Below, in pieces: positions 8,099 to 14,974 of a DNA stretch of 19,412 nt. Every line of letters begins with the position of its first letter. Position 1 is the stretch's first letter. The position numbers were made by a program, and so were the translations under genes. The stretch comes from Actinomycetota bacterium (lineage in GTDB: Bacteria > Actinomycetota > Actinomycetes > Nanopelagicales > Nanopelagicaceae). The notes below the pieces were generated by a model. It did not search any database. It was not told the origin of the DNA and saw nothing but the letters and a program-made list of their open reading frames with translations. The DNA lies in assembly GCA_002737595.1 (NCBI GenBank), contig NSHZ01000024.1, positions 1-19,412 on the forward strand. Reading direction: 5' to 3'.

Positions 8099-9001
8099 AT
8101 GAAGAAAGTCCTTATTATCGCGCTCAGTCTTCTTCTCTCAGGATGCTCAGCGATAGCGCCTGTGAGCAGTTACACAATCTCACCAAATGATGTGAGAGCG
8201 ATTTCACTCTCAGAGACAGGCTCTTTCTCGGTTTCTCGAGTGGTGGTTTTGGCGAATGGTGTCGCCGAGATAATGAATTCTTTGAGGGCCAACTCCCTTG
8301 TTGTAGGGCGTGACATTTCAAGTGCTGAATCTGGGCTCGAGGATATTCCTATCGTCACTTCAGGACACCAGGTACTACCCGAAAAAGTAATCGCTTTACG
8401 ACCCGATCTTGTCATCGTGGATGCATCAACGGGGCCCCGGACTGCCCTCGATCAAATCCGGTCAACTGGTATCACGATCGTGCAGACACCGGAGAGTTGG
8501 ACCCTTGCCGACATTGCGAAAAAAGTGAGAGCAGTGGGCGTTGCGATCGGGGCACAGAGCCAAGCAGAACTATTAGTCACAGAGATTGAGCGCTCCTTAT
8601 CGCAGATAAAGCTCTCTGCTAAGCCACGAGTCGCTTTCCTTTACTTACGCGGGACCTCTTCAATCTATCTGATCGGTGGTCCTGGTTCAGGTGCTGATTC
8701 AATGTTGCAATCAATCGGGGCCATTGATATTGGAGCACAGTCGCTCTCTCGACCCTTTAATACATTGACGGCGGAGAGTTTGGCTTTGCTAGATCCAGAT
8801 GTGCTTTTGGTGATGACTAAGGGGCTCGAATCAGTAGGGGGAGTCAATGGCCTCATCAAACTTCCAGGTGTGGCCCAGACAAAGGCTGGAAAGAATCGAG
8901 CGATTATCGATGTCGATGACTCGCTGCTTCTCTCATTCGGTCCACGAACCCCTTCTCTCGTAGAGGCGCTGGCTCAAGCATTGAAAGAGGTGGCTCCATG
9001 A
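8099..9001 (+). CDS. hmuT: Heme ABC transporter substrate-binding lipoprotein (HmuT-like)
   Basis: 300 residues. A lipoprotein signal peptide ends in the lipobox LLSGC, so Cys16 would be lipidated and the protein tethered outside the membrane to deliver ligand to the permease. It is a class III, long-helix binding protein of the BtuF/HmuT family. Stretches typical of actinobacterial hemin-binding proteins are SGHQVLPEKVIALRPDLVIV (His90), FLYLRG (Tyr182, Arg184), IGGPGSGADSML, LTAESLALLDPDVLLVMTKG and LLSFGPRTPS. In Corynebacterium diphtheriae HmuT, heme is held by His136 and Tyr235 with Arg237 nearby; His90, Tyr182 and Arg184 are plausible counterparts (my alignment by eye). A cobalamin or siderophore ligand is less likely but not excluded. 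ATG 8099 has a weak GAGAGA upstream. The stop overlaps the permease start as ATGA, so the three transporter genes are translationally coupled. Confidence 0.9.
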   Translation: MKKVLIIALSLLLSGCSAIAPVSSYTISPNDVRAISLSETGSFSVSRVVVLANGVAEIMNSLRANSLVVGRDISSAESGLEDIPIVTSGHQVLPEKVIALRPDLVIVDASTGPRTALDQIRSTGITIVQTPESWTLADIAKKVRAVGVAIGAQSQAELLVTEIERSLSQIKLSAKPRVAFLYLRGTSSIYLIGGPGSGADSMLQSIGAIDIGAQSLSRPFNTLTAESLALLDPDVLLVMTKGLESVGGVNGLIKLPGVAQTKAGKNRAIIDVDDSLLLSFGPRTPSLVEALAQALKEVAP

Positions 9002-9969
9002 AAAAGACTGCCCCTTTTTTAGCGCTCATCATCTGCCTCTTACTTGCCCTATCCGTGGGGGCTACGCAGATTGATAATTTCTGGTCGGCACTGCTTCATC
9101 CAGGTAGCAATGCGATCTTGTGGGAGATCAGACTGCCTCGAGTCATAGCCGCCGTGATAATCGGGGCGGCACTGGGTATCGCTGGCCTTCTTGCTCAAGG
9201 AGCCTGCAATAACGCCCTGGCTGAGCCGGCCATTTTGGGAACCACTGCCGGTGCAACTCTTGGAGCGGTCGTGGGAATTTTGATCGGCCTTGCACAGGTG
9301 GGCTCAGTGGGAGCGATCATCTGTGGTGTCGTAGGGGCTTTGCTCACAACGGCGATGACCTTCAAGTTGGCGGCTTTGCGCCTTGAGCTCTCATCATTCG
9401 CCCTGATTATCGTTGGAATCGCTGTCTCTGCAGTCATCTCATCTCTTGCAGCAATTTTATCGCTCATTGTCGATAGGGCAGATGCGCGATCAATATCTTT
9501 TTGGAGCTTTGGATCACTGGCATTGGTGACCAAAGAGAATCTCATCGGGATAAGCATCACCACTCTCGCAGGATTATTGATCGCCTACACAATTGCGCCC
9601 TCATTAGATCGACTCTCCCTCGGTGATTCGACTGCATTTCATCTTGGCGTCGATCCTAGAAGGCTTCGCTTGATTGCTCTTGTGGCGCTCTCACTTCTTG
9701 CCGGTGGTGCAGTCAGCACAGTTGGGACCATCGCCTTCATAGGTCTTGCCGCTCCGCATATTGCACGTTTTATTTATGGTCCCTCACATCGCCTTCTCAT
9801 CGGGCAGAGCGCAGTCGTTGGCTCACTTATCGTGTTGATCGCTGATACTTTCGCAAGAACTGTCTTCACCCCGAATGAGCTGCCCATCGGTCTGGCAACA
9901 TCGCTACTCGGTGCACCGATACTGATAGCTCTTGTGAGCCTTCGAAGTAATGTCTGGAAAACACAGTGA
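8998..9969 (+). CDS. hmuU: Heme ABC transporter permease (FecCD/BtuC family, HmuU-like)
   Basis: 323-residue, very hydrophobic integral membrane protein with about nine or ten predicted helices; it would form the homodimeric channel for heme passed on by HmuT. Family landmarks are IRLPRVIAAVIIGAALGIAG in helix 2, LLAQGACNNALAEPAILG, the coupling region FIGLAAPHIARF that contacts the ATPase, and the C-terminal ELPIGLATSLLGAPILIALV. The start codon ATG overlaps the hmuT stop (ATGA) and its own stop overlaps the ATPase start (GTGA). Length is at the short end of the family (usually about 330-350), but no core segment is missing. Substrate assignment rests on the neighbouring binding protein, because FecCD permeases for cobalamin, siderophore and heme look alike. 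Confidence 0.9.
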   Translation: MKKTAPFLALIICLLLALSVGATQIDNFWSALLHPGSNAILWEIRLPRVIAAVIIGAALGIAGLLAQGACNNALAEPAILGTTAGATLGAVVGILIGLAQVGSVGAIICGVVGALLTTAMTFKLAALRLELSSFALIIVGIAVSAVISSLAAILSLIVDRADARSISFWSFGSLALVTKENLIGISITTLAGLLIAYTIAPSLDRLSLGDSTAFHLGVDPRRLRLIALVALSLLAGGAVSTVGTIAFIGLAAPHIARFIYGPSHRLLIGQSAVVGSLIVLIADTFARTVFTPNELPIGLATSLLGAPILIALVSLRSNVWKTQ

Positions 9970-10556
9970 TCACGATCAATGAGATTACGATCATTCGCGA
10001 TGGACGCCGAATTATCCAGGGTTTTAGTGAGCAGATTCCTGCGGGCTCTATCACGGTGATCCTTGGTCCAAATGGCTGTGGCAAATCCACATTATTGGCG
10101 GCTATTGCTGGTGATATCGCCCCTGATGAGGGCACGATCACTATCGATGACATCCACCCGATTCTGAGTGCACCATCAGAACTCTCACGTCTGCGCGCCG
10201 TGGCGATTCAAAATCAACGTTTTACACTGGGATTCACCGTACGCCAAGTCATTGAGATGGCGGGAGCCGCAGATGAGGTCTTGAAATCTCTCGCCCTGAC
10301 CAAGATCTCAGAGCGCATCGTCACATCGTTATCGGGGGGAGAATCTCAACGGGTATCTCTTGCTCAAGCCATTGCCCAAAACACACCAGTGTTGCTTCTA
10401 GATGAGCCACTATCGGCGCAGGATCAGATGAGCAAGGCGCGCATCATCAAAGTTCTACAAAAACGTGCAGAGCAGGGGGCCACAGTGGTTGTGGTGGCCC
10501 ATAGCAGTGAGAGCGACTTAACCTGGGCTGACAAGGTCATCAAGCAGTTTTTGTAA
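9966..10556 (+). CDS. hmuV: Heme ABC transporter ATP-binding protein (HmuV-like, short)
   Basis: 196-residue cytoplasmic ATPase powering the HmuU channel. All nucleotide-binding motifs are present: Walker A GPNGCGKST (34-42), Q-loop around Gln82/Gln84, signature LSGGESQR (122-129), Walker B VLLLDEP with Asp146 and Glu147, a D-loop SAQD, and switch His179. It is about 55-70 residues shorter than usual for HmuV/FecE proteins. The spacing between Walker A and the signature is compressed to about 82 residues and the region after the H-loop is nearly absent. The GTG start overlaps the permease stop (GTGA). Its last 39 bases are antisense to the end of the convergent Nudix gene. Function is probably intact because no catalytic motif is lost. 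Confidence 0.9.
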   Translation: MITINEITIIRDGRRIIQGFSEQIPAGSITVILGPNGCGKSTLLAAIAGDIAPDEGTITIDDIHPILSAPSELSRLRAVAIQNQRFTLGFTVRQVIEMAGAADEVLKSLALTKISERIVTSLSGGESQRVSLAQAIAQNTPVLLLDEPLSAQDQMSKARIIKVLQKRAEQGATVVVVAHSSESDLTWADKVIKQFL

Positions 10557-11003
10557 TGTAGGCCAGGATCGCGCAAAACTTGGGTGAAGAGGTAGTTCAA
10601 CAACCTTTTTGATATCGACCCAACGCACTTCATGTGATTCATCATTCACCTCATGAGCAATCACTGCATCACTGGCCTGTGCAATGACAGTGTCATAGCG
10701 CCAGCCCCCGTGATTATCGGTGAATGTATGAAGCGGAGTCAGAAGATGAGTTTGAATTCCAGTCTCCTCAACGGCCTCACGAAATGCACACTCGATTGTG
10801 GACTCGTGAGAATCACGTGCACCCCCAGGGATTCCCCAGGTGTCTCCGTTATGCACCCACGGGGCTCGGTGCTGGAGCAAGATTTGATCTCCGCGCACAA
10901 GTAAGACTCCTGCAGCGCCATGTAGGCCCCAATGTTTTGCCCCGCAATCGCACTGGACCCAACCATCCCCATCGCGCGCAACCATTGCGCAAGAGTGCCA
11001 CAC
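10518..11003 (-). CDS. Nudix hydrolase
   Basis: 161 residues from the GTG at 11003, or 155 from the ATG at 10985; neither start has a convincing ribosome binding site. It hydrolyses a nucleoside-diphosphate-linked substrate that cannot be named from sequence. The Nudix box G-x5-E-x7-RE-x2-EE-x-G-I is perfect: Gly61, Glu67, Arg75, Glu76, Glu79, Glu80, Gly82, after the strand DTWGIPGGARDSHES. The N-terminal WVQCDCGAKHWGLHGAAGVLLV segment is typical of actinobacterial Nudix proteins of this kind. The gene converges on hmuV, with a 39-base overlap of the coding 3' ends, and diverges from the PKD-protein gene over about 62 bases. An MTH1- or MutT-like housecleaning role is possible but unproven. 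Confidence 0.9.
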   Translation of the reverse strand: MWHSCAMVARDGDGWVQCDCGAKHWGLHGAAGVLLVRGDQILLQHRAPWVHNGDTWGIPGGARDSHESTIECAFREAVEETGIQTHLLTPLHTFTDNHGGWRYDTVIAQASDAVIAHEVNDESHEVRWVDIKKVVELPLHPSFARSWPTLQKLLDDLVSPG

Positions 11004-11033
11004 CTATCCACAGTTAGTACGGTGAGCCTTCAT

Positions 11034-11049
11034 GTGGGTCAGTACCCAC
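11034..11049. promoter_or_regulatory. Operator-like inverted repeat upstream of the PKD-protein gene
   Basis: GTGGGT (11034-11039) and ACCCAC (11044-11049) are perfect 6-bp arms around CAGT, extendable by one G-T pair. The dyad sits just upstream of a -10-like TATGGT (11053-11058), in the -35/spacer zone, between the divergent Nudix and PKD genes. If the mRNA starts at or near the ATG at 11066, the repeat is not transcribed and would act as DNA, for example as a repressor site. Confidence 0.4.
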
Positions 11050-11052
11050 GCT

Positions 11053-11058
11053 TATGGT
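11053..11058 (+). promoter_or_regulatory. Candidate -10 element of the PKD-protein gene
   Basis: TATGGT matches TANNNT and is seven bases upstream of the ATG at 11066, so transcription would begin at or next to the start codon. No Shine-Dalgarno sequence is present, consistent with a leaderless message. No recognisable -35 is seen. Confidence 0.35.
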
Positions 11059-11065
11059 CTGGCGC

Positions 11066-11755
11066 ATGAAACTGATCATCACAATGGCTCTGACTCTGCT
11101 CTTAGCCATCCCTGCACCGGCTTTTGCCGATTGCAGTGAGAGTGCATGTGTGGATGTTTATACACATGATAACCAAATAATCATCGAGGCACGTAAGGGT
11201 GATGCAAACACGACAACAAAGAGAGCACCCCGGCCTGCGCCATCTGCCACTCTCTGGTTTCCGCCCAAGCCAAGCCCTGCGCCCTTTGTAAAGCGCACCT
11301 ACAAACCACGAACCGCAAAGCCACGAACGTATACCCAAAAGGTGAATCTGAGTGATCGTCTTACCAAGTTGGTACCCACTGCCGGCATAGCATTTCAACC
11401 CGAGTTTGAAGCGCTAACACATGTACCAGTGATCTTTTGGATCGATCTGCCAAAAATCTTTGCAAGCAGAGTCGACATCATTGGTGAGATCGTTGATGTC
11501 ACTCTTCGTCCAGGCTTCATCTGGTCCTACGGTGATGGATCAATCTGGGCGACGAGTGATACAGGCTCCCCATTTCCTAATCAATCGATCACACATACAT
11601 ATAGAAAACCTGGCACCTATGCGGTGACTGTAATCACGACTTGGAATGGCAGCTTCTCTCACAACGGCGCAGTACGAGCCATTACTGGAAACGTTATAAA
11701 AACCTCGGTGGCAACCGTCACTGTTGTATCGGCCCCTACCCGCTTTACGAAATGA
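11066..11755 (+). CDS. Secreted PKD-domain protein
   Basis: 229 residues from ATG 11066; an ATG at 11054 would add MVWR. The chosen start gives a clean Sec signal peptide (MKLIITMALTLLLAIPAPAFA), and the candidate -10 overlaps the upstream ATG, making that start unlikely. The mature N-terminus has two Cys six residues apart (DCSESACVD), then a Pro/Lys/Arg-rich linker that could span the cell wall. A PKD-type beta domain follows, with WSYGDGS at 153-159 and THTYRKPGTYAVTV from 176. Such domains usually mediate extracellular binding; no catalytic motif is visible. The stop is 7 bases before the next gene, with which it likely forms an operon. The function is unknown. Confidence 0.82.
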   Translation: MKLIITMALTLLLAIPAPAFADCSESACVDVYTHDNQIIIEARKGDANTTTKRAPRPAPSATLWFPPKPSPAPFVKRTYKPRTAKPRTYTQKVNLSDRLTKLVPTAGIAFQPEFEALTHVPVIFWIDLPKIFASRVDIIGEIVDVTLRPGFIWSYGDGSIWATSDTGSPFPNQSITHTYRKPGTYAVTVITTWNGSFSHNGAVRAITGNVIKTSVATVTVVSAPTRFTK

Positions 11756-11762
11756 GAAGACT

Positions 11763-12308
11763 ATGTCTACCGAAAAACAGGCTCTATCGCTCACACCCAC
11801 CACAACTGCAAGCGATGGTGCATTTATCTCTCTTGTAAATAGCTTTACAGTCATTGAGGATTCACCTGATATCAATGAGTACCAGCGCGAAGGAGCCACC
11901 GCCGTGATTGATCTAGCTGGCGAGTTTGAAAAATTTGGAGAGTCCAGTACCCCGCAGAACATTGCACGGGTATTGGGCTCCTTGAGTGATATTCAGGTGC
12001 GCGACTTTGCCTTGGGCTCACATAACGCAGAAAGCTTCGCGGTGTATTGGCAGATGTGGCATTACCTGCTCCAAGTCGCCCCCGTTGGCTATGTCGCCCC
12101 CGTAGCATGCCTATTTGCCACCCTTGCCTATGAAAAGGGTGATACCCAGTTGGCTTATCGCGCCCTTGATCGCGCCACAGAGGACCAACCCGCCTATTCA
12201 CTGACCATCCTGTTACGTCGCGTCTTTGGCTCGGGCTGGCCCGCTGGCGCCTTTGCCGCAATGCGAACCGAGCTTCACCCCAAGGTCACGGCAGGTATTT
12301 TTGAATAA
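11763..12308 (+). CDS. DUF4192-like protein (short form)
   Basis: 181 residues from ATG 11763; the open frame extends back to 11724, but that part lies inside the preceding gene. The C-terminal two thirds resemble the end of actinobacterial DUF4192 proteins: a VRDFALG motif, an amphipathic helix around FAVYWQMWHYLLQVAPVGY, PVACLFATLAYEKGDTQLAY, then RALDRATEDQPAYSLTILLR. That last part looks like a degenerate TPR-like helical pair. Typical DUF4192 proteins are about 300-400 residues, so most of the N-terminal domain is absent. The gene may be a reduced family member or only a distant relative. No signal peptide, so cytoplasmic; the function is unknown. Its stop codon TAA lies inside the -35 box of the next promoter. 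Confidence 0.7.
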   Translation: MSTEKQALSLTPTTTASDGAFISLVNSFTVIEDSPDINEYQREGATAVIDLAGEFEKFGESSTPQNIARVLGSLSDIQVRDFALGSHNAESFAVYWQMWHYLLQVAPVGYVAPVACLFATLAYEKGDTQLAYRALDRATEDQPAYSLTILLRRVFGSGWPAGAFAAMRTELHPKVTAGIFE

Positions 12309-12328
12309 TGAGAGGCCTCTGCTAACCT
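12301..12328 (+). promoter_or_regulatory. Promoter of the SAM-IV riboswitch-metYX transcript
   Basis: TTGAAT at 12301-12306 (-35; four of six to TTGACA) and TAACCT at 12323-12328 (-10) are separated by 16 bases. The predicted start, about seven bases after the -10, falls at 12336, where riboswitch helix P1 begins. The -35 box overlaps the last codons and stop of the upstream DUF4192-like gene. Confidence 0.65.
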
Positions 12329-12335
12329 CCTGCCA

Positions 12336-12450
12336 GGTCATGAGTTCTAGCGCATAGCCCCGGCTTGCTAGACGGCAACCCTCCACCACGGTGGGGTGCT
12401 CCGGGTGAAGACCAGGTCGATAGCAACACTGCCATCGATAAGCGTGGATC
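12336..12450 (+). ncRNA. SAM-IV riboswitch
   Basis: S-adenosylmethionine-binding leader RNA controlling metY-metX. It follows the Mycobacterium tuberculosis SAM-IV element, as I recall it, almost base for base in the core: GGTCATGAG, AGCCCCGGCTTGCT, CGGCAACCCTCC, CGGTGGGGTGC, CCGGGTG, GACCAGGT. Helices are kept by covariation: P1 GGTC/GACC (12336-12339 with 12410-12413), P2 TCTAGC/GCTAGA (12346-12351 with 12367-12372), a CCACC/GGTGG hairpin, and a 3' hairpin TCGAT/ATCGA (12417-12421 with 12434-12438). High SAM is expected to lower methionine-gene expression. SAM-I shares the core, but this layout with the extra 3' hairpin is the actinobacterial SAM-IV form. Confidence 0.93.
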
Positions 12451-12507
12451 ACTCACATCCATGGTGCTTAGGCATACATTTTTGAGTGCTCCCATAACTG
12501 GGAAGGA
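12444..12507 (+). promoter_or_regulatory. Riboswitch expression platform with RBS hairpin
   Basis: Two short hairpins lie between the aptamer and metY. GTGGAT (12444-12449) can pair with ATCCAT (12457-12462) and would consume the 3' end of the aptamer. TCCCA (12490-12494) pairs with TGGGA (12499-12503) around TAAC and covers part of the GGGAAGGA ribosome binding site (12500-12507), 11 bases before the ATG. No T-run follows either stem, so control is probably at translation initiation rather than termination. The switching scheme is inferred. Confidence 0.45.
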
Positions 12508-12518
12508 ATACACAGCAC

Positions 12519-13841
12519 ATGTCATCATTTTCACTCGAGGAAGCGGGATTCGAAACCCGTCAGATTCACACTGGGCAGATTGCAGATCCAACGACTGGGG
12601 CGTGTGCACTACCGCTCTATCAAACCACTGCCTATCAATTCCGTGACACAAAGCATGCTGCAGATCTATTTGGATTAGCAGAGCTTGGCAATATCTACAC
12701 ACGTATCATGAATCCAACTCAGGACGTTGTTGAGAAGCGAATAGCATCTCTTGAAGGTGGCGTTGCCGCGCTCCTACTCTCATCAGGATCGGCGGCGACG
12801 ACATTTGCAGTCTTGGCCGTTGCAACTGCAGGCGATCACATCGTCTCTTCCAAGTATCTCTACGGTGGTACTTATAACCTCTTTCACTACACCTTGCCTT
12901 CATTTGGCGTTGAGGTCACATTCGTCGAGAACCCCAACGATCCAGCGGAGTGGGCCAAGGCCGTGCGTCCTAACACTAAAGCATTCTTTGGTGAGACGAT
13001 TTCAAATCCCAATAACGATATCTTGGATATAGCAGCTGTTGCCAAGGTTGCACACGAGAACCATGTACCACTCATCGTAGATAACACTGTTGCTACGCCA
13101 TATCTGATCAAGCCAATTGAGTTCGGCGCAGATGTTGTCGTGCATTCGGCGACTAAGTTTCTCTCAGGACATGGCAATGCCGTAGTCGGAGCGATCGTAG
13201 ATTCGGGCAACTTTGATTACGCCCGATATCCAGAGAAGTTCACTAGCTTTAATACTCCCGACCCCTCCTATCACGGCCTGGTCTATGCCCAGGCCCTTGG
13301 AGTCGGTAGCGCTTTCGGAGCTAACTTGGCTTACATTTTCAAGATTCGCCTGACTCTGCTTCGTGATATCGGTGCATGTGTTTCACCATTTAATGCATGG
13401 CTACTTGCCCAAGGTCTTGAGACGTTGACCCTTCGTATGAAGGCGCATGTGGAGAATGCCAAGGTCATAGCAACATGGCTTGAGGCACATCCGCAGGTTG
13501 AAAAGGTGCATTACTCATCCCTGCCAAGCTCGCCCTACAACAGCTTGGCGCAAAAATATGCTCCGAAGGGCGCAAGTGCCGTCTTCTCCTTTGAAATCAA
13601 GGGTGGCATCGAGGCTGGCCGTAAGTTTGTTGAGGCTCTGACTTTGCACTCACACGTTGCAAATATCGGTGACGTGCGATCTCTAGTGATTCATCCAGCC
13701 TCCACAACACACTCACAGCTATCGCCAGATGAGCTATTAAATACAGGTATCACACCTGGATTGATCCGGCTATCTGTTGGCCTTGAGGATATCGAGGACA
13801 TCAAGGCCGATCTTGCGGATGGGTTTGCAGCAGCCAAGTAA
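12519..13841 (+). CDS. metY: O-acetyl-L-homoserine sulfhydrylase (PLP-dependent)
   Basis: Makes L-homocysteine from O-acetylhomoserine and sulfide, the direct sulfhydrylation route to methionine, in the cytoplasm. 440 residues, normal for MetY and longer than cystathionine gamma-synthase (about 390). Cys/Met-metabolism PLP-enzyme features: QTTAYQFRDTKHAADLF, YTRIMNPTQDVVEKRIASLE, SSGSAATTFA, DNTVATPYLIKPIEFGADVV, and the Schiff-base lysine Lys213 in HSATKFLSGHGNAV. The C-terminus has the substrate-loop signature HPASTTHSQL. The first residues (SSFSLEEAGFETRQIHTGQ) are typical. It lies under a SAM-IV riboswitch, and its stop codon shares an A with the metX start (TAATG), so the two are coupled. 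Confidence 0.96.
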   Translation: MSSFSLEEAGFETRQIHTGQIADPTTGACALPLYQTTAYQFRDTKHAADLFGLAELGNIYTRIMNPTQDVVEKRIASLEGGVAALLLSSGSAATTFAVLAVATAGDHIVSSKYLYGGTYNLFHYTLPSFGVEVTFVENPNDPAEWAKAVRPNTKAFFGETISNPNNDILDIAAVAKVAHENHVPLIVDNTVATPYLIKPIEFGADVVVHSATKFLSGHGNAVVGAIVDSGNFDYARYPEKFTSFNTPDPSYHGLVYAQALGVGSAFGANLAYIFKIRLTLLRDIGACVSPFNAWLLAQGLETLTLRMKAHVENAKVIATWLEAHPQVEKVHYSSLPSSPYNSLAQKYAPKGASAVFSFEIKGGIEAGRKFVEALTLHSHVANIGDVRSLVIHPASTTHSQLSPDELLNTGITPGLIRLSVGLEDIEDIKADLADGFAAAK

Positions 13842-14926
13842 TGATTGCGACACAGGAGTTGGTCACTGGTGCATGGCTAGAAACCCATGCACCTGGTGAT
13901 CGCCTCTTCGTAAATATTGGTGACTTAGCCCTAGAAAGCGGCGAGAGCCTAAAGAACATAACGATCGCCTATCAAAGCTGGGGATCGTTAAATGATAAGG
14001 GCGATAACGCCATCTTGGTCAACCATGCATTAACAGGTTGGGCCGACATCAATGGATGGTGGCCATCAATGGTGGGACCGGGTCTGCCCTTTGATAGCGA
14101 TAAGTACTTCGTTCTCTGTCCAAATGTGATCGGCGGATGTCAGGGCTCTACGGGCCCGGCATCCCTTGCACCCGATGGAGTGCGCTATGGCTCGCGTTTT
14201 CCATCTCTAACTATCAGGGATATGGTCGCAGCCGAAGTCGCCTTTAGTGATCTGCTGGGCATAAAAAAATATCGACTTGCAGTAGGTCCATCTCTGGGCG
14301 GGATGCGCTCTTTGGAGTGGGCCGTGCAGCTTCCGGATCGAGTCGGTGCGATCTGCACTATTGGCTCAACGGCAGTTGCAACGGGAGATCAAATAGGCAC
14401 GAGTTCGATTCAAATCCGTGCCATCAAAGCAGATCCCTACTTTTATGGCGGAGATTATTACGACAAGCCATCGGGTCCGACCGAGGGCATGGGTATAGCC
14501 AGACGCATCGCTCATCTGACGTATCGCACCGAGGCCGAGATGGATGTGCGCTTTGGCCGCGAGCTCCAGGGGGATGAGACAGGTCGCTATGCCATCGAGT
14601 CGTACTTGGATCATCAGGCGCACAAACTCTCACATCGCTTTGATGCCAATACCTATATCGCCCTGAGCGAGGCGATGAGCAGCCACGATCTTGGGCGCGG
14701 GCGTGGGGGAGTCGCAGCGGCTCTTGCGGGCATACAGATCCCCGTTGTGGCCGTGGCTATCGATAGTGATCGATTATTTCCTGTACGCCTGCAGGCTGAG
14801 ATTGCCGAGTTGGCCCCATTTGCCGCACCATTAATCACGATCTCATCACCTTTTGGCCACGATGGCTTCCTCGTTGAGGTTGAGTTAGTGGGAGATGTGA
14901 TCAGATCCGCGCTCGCGCTGGCCTGA
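13841..14926 (+). CDS. metX: Homoserine O-acetyltransferase
   Basis: Transfers an acyl group, expected to be acetyl from acetyl-CoA, to homoserine, giving the substrate for MetY. 361-residue alpha/beta-hydrolase fold. The triad is visible: nucleophile Ser151 in GPSLGGMRSLEW, Asp310 in DSDRLFPV and His340 in FGHDGFLVE. Family blocks NHALTGWADI, GWWPSMVGPG, CPNVIGGCQGSTGP and SRFPSLTIRDMV are intact. Some MetX proteins use succinyl-CoA, and sequence alone does not fully exclude this, but pairing with MetY supports acetylation. Start ATG 13841 overlaps the metY stop, so it is controlled by the same riboswitch. Confidence 0.95.
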   Translation: MIATQELVTGAWLETHAPGDRLFVNIGDLALESGESLKNITIAYQSWGSLNDKGDNAILVNHALTGWADINGWWPSMVGPGLPFDSDKYFVLCPNVIGGCQGSTGPASLAPDGVRYGSRFPSLTIRDMVAAEVAFSDLLGIKKYRLAVGPSLGGMRSLEWAVQLPDRVGAICTIGSTAVATGDQIGTSSIQIRAIKADPYFYGGDYYDKPSGPTEGMGIARRIAHLTYRTEAEMDVRFGRELQGDETGRYAIESYLDHQAHKLSHRFDANTYIALSEAMSSHDLGRGRGGVAAALAGIQIPVVAVAIDSDRLFPVRLQAEIAELAPFAAPLITISSPFGHDGFLVEVELVGDVIRSALALA

Positions 14927-14946
14927 ACCCCTCAAAACAGGGTGTT
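14926..14946 (+). terminator. Weak hairpin after metX
   Basis: AAC-CCCT (14926-14932) can pair with AGGG-GTT (14939-14942, 14944-14946) around CAAAAC, with one bulged T. It begins in the metX stop codon. No T-run follows, so an intrinsic terminator is doubtful. Confidence 0.25.
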
Positions 14947-14963
14947 CGATGTGCAATTTGGCC

Positions 14964-14972
14964 TGTGGATAA
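14964..14972 (-). promoter_or_regulatory. Perfect DnaA box upstream of rpoD
   Basis: TGTGGATAA on the plus strand is TTATCCACA on the minus strand, the consensus high-affinity DnaA box. It ends two bases before the rpoD -10 hexamer, inside the promoter spacer, so DnaA binding would interfere with or modulate sigma-factor transcription. No oriC cluster, dnaA or dnaN is nearby. Confidence 0.5.
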
Positions 14973-14974
14973 AT

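Noticed and set aside
11004..11012. DnaA-like sequence CTATCCACA
   Set aside because: One mismatch from the box consensus and isolated; not enough to call a site.
10724..11017. 97-residue plus-strand open frame opposite the Nudix gene
   Set aside because: The Nudix box is intact on the minus strand; the plus frame is a compositional shadow.
12365..12646. 93-residue plus-strand open frame across the riboswitch into metY
   Set aside because: It overlaps structured riboswitch RNA and the metY start out of frame, with no homology visible; the ATG at 12461 has no ribosome binding site.
14926..14946. Possible rho-independent terminator after metX
   Set aside because: The short stem has a bulge and no following T-run; kept only as a low-confidence feature.
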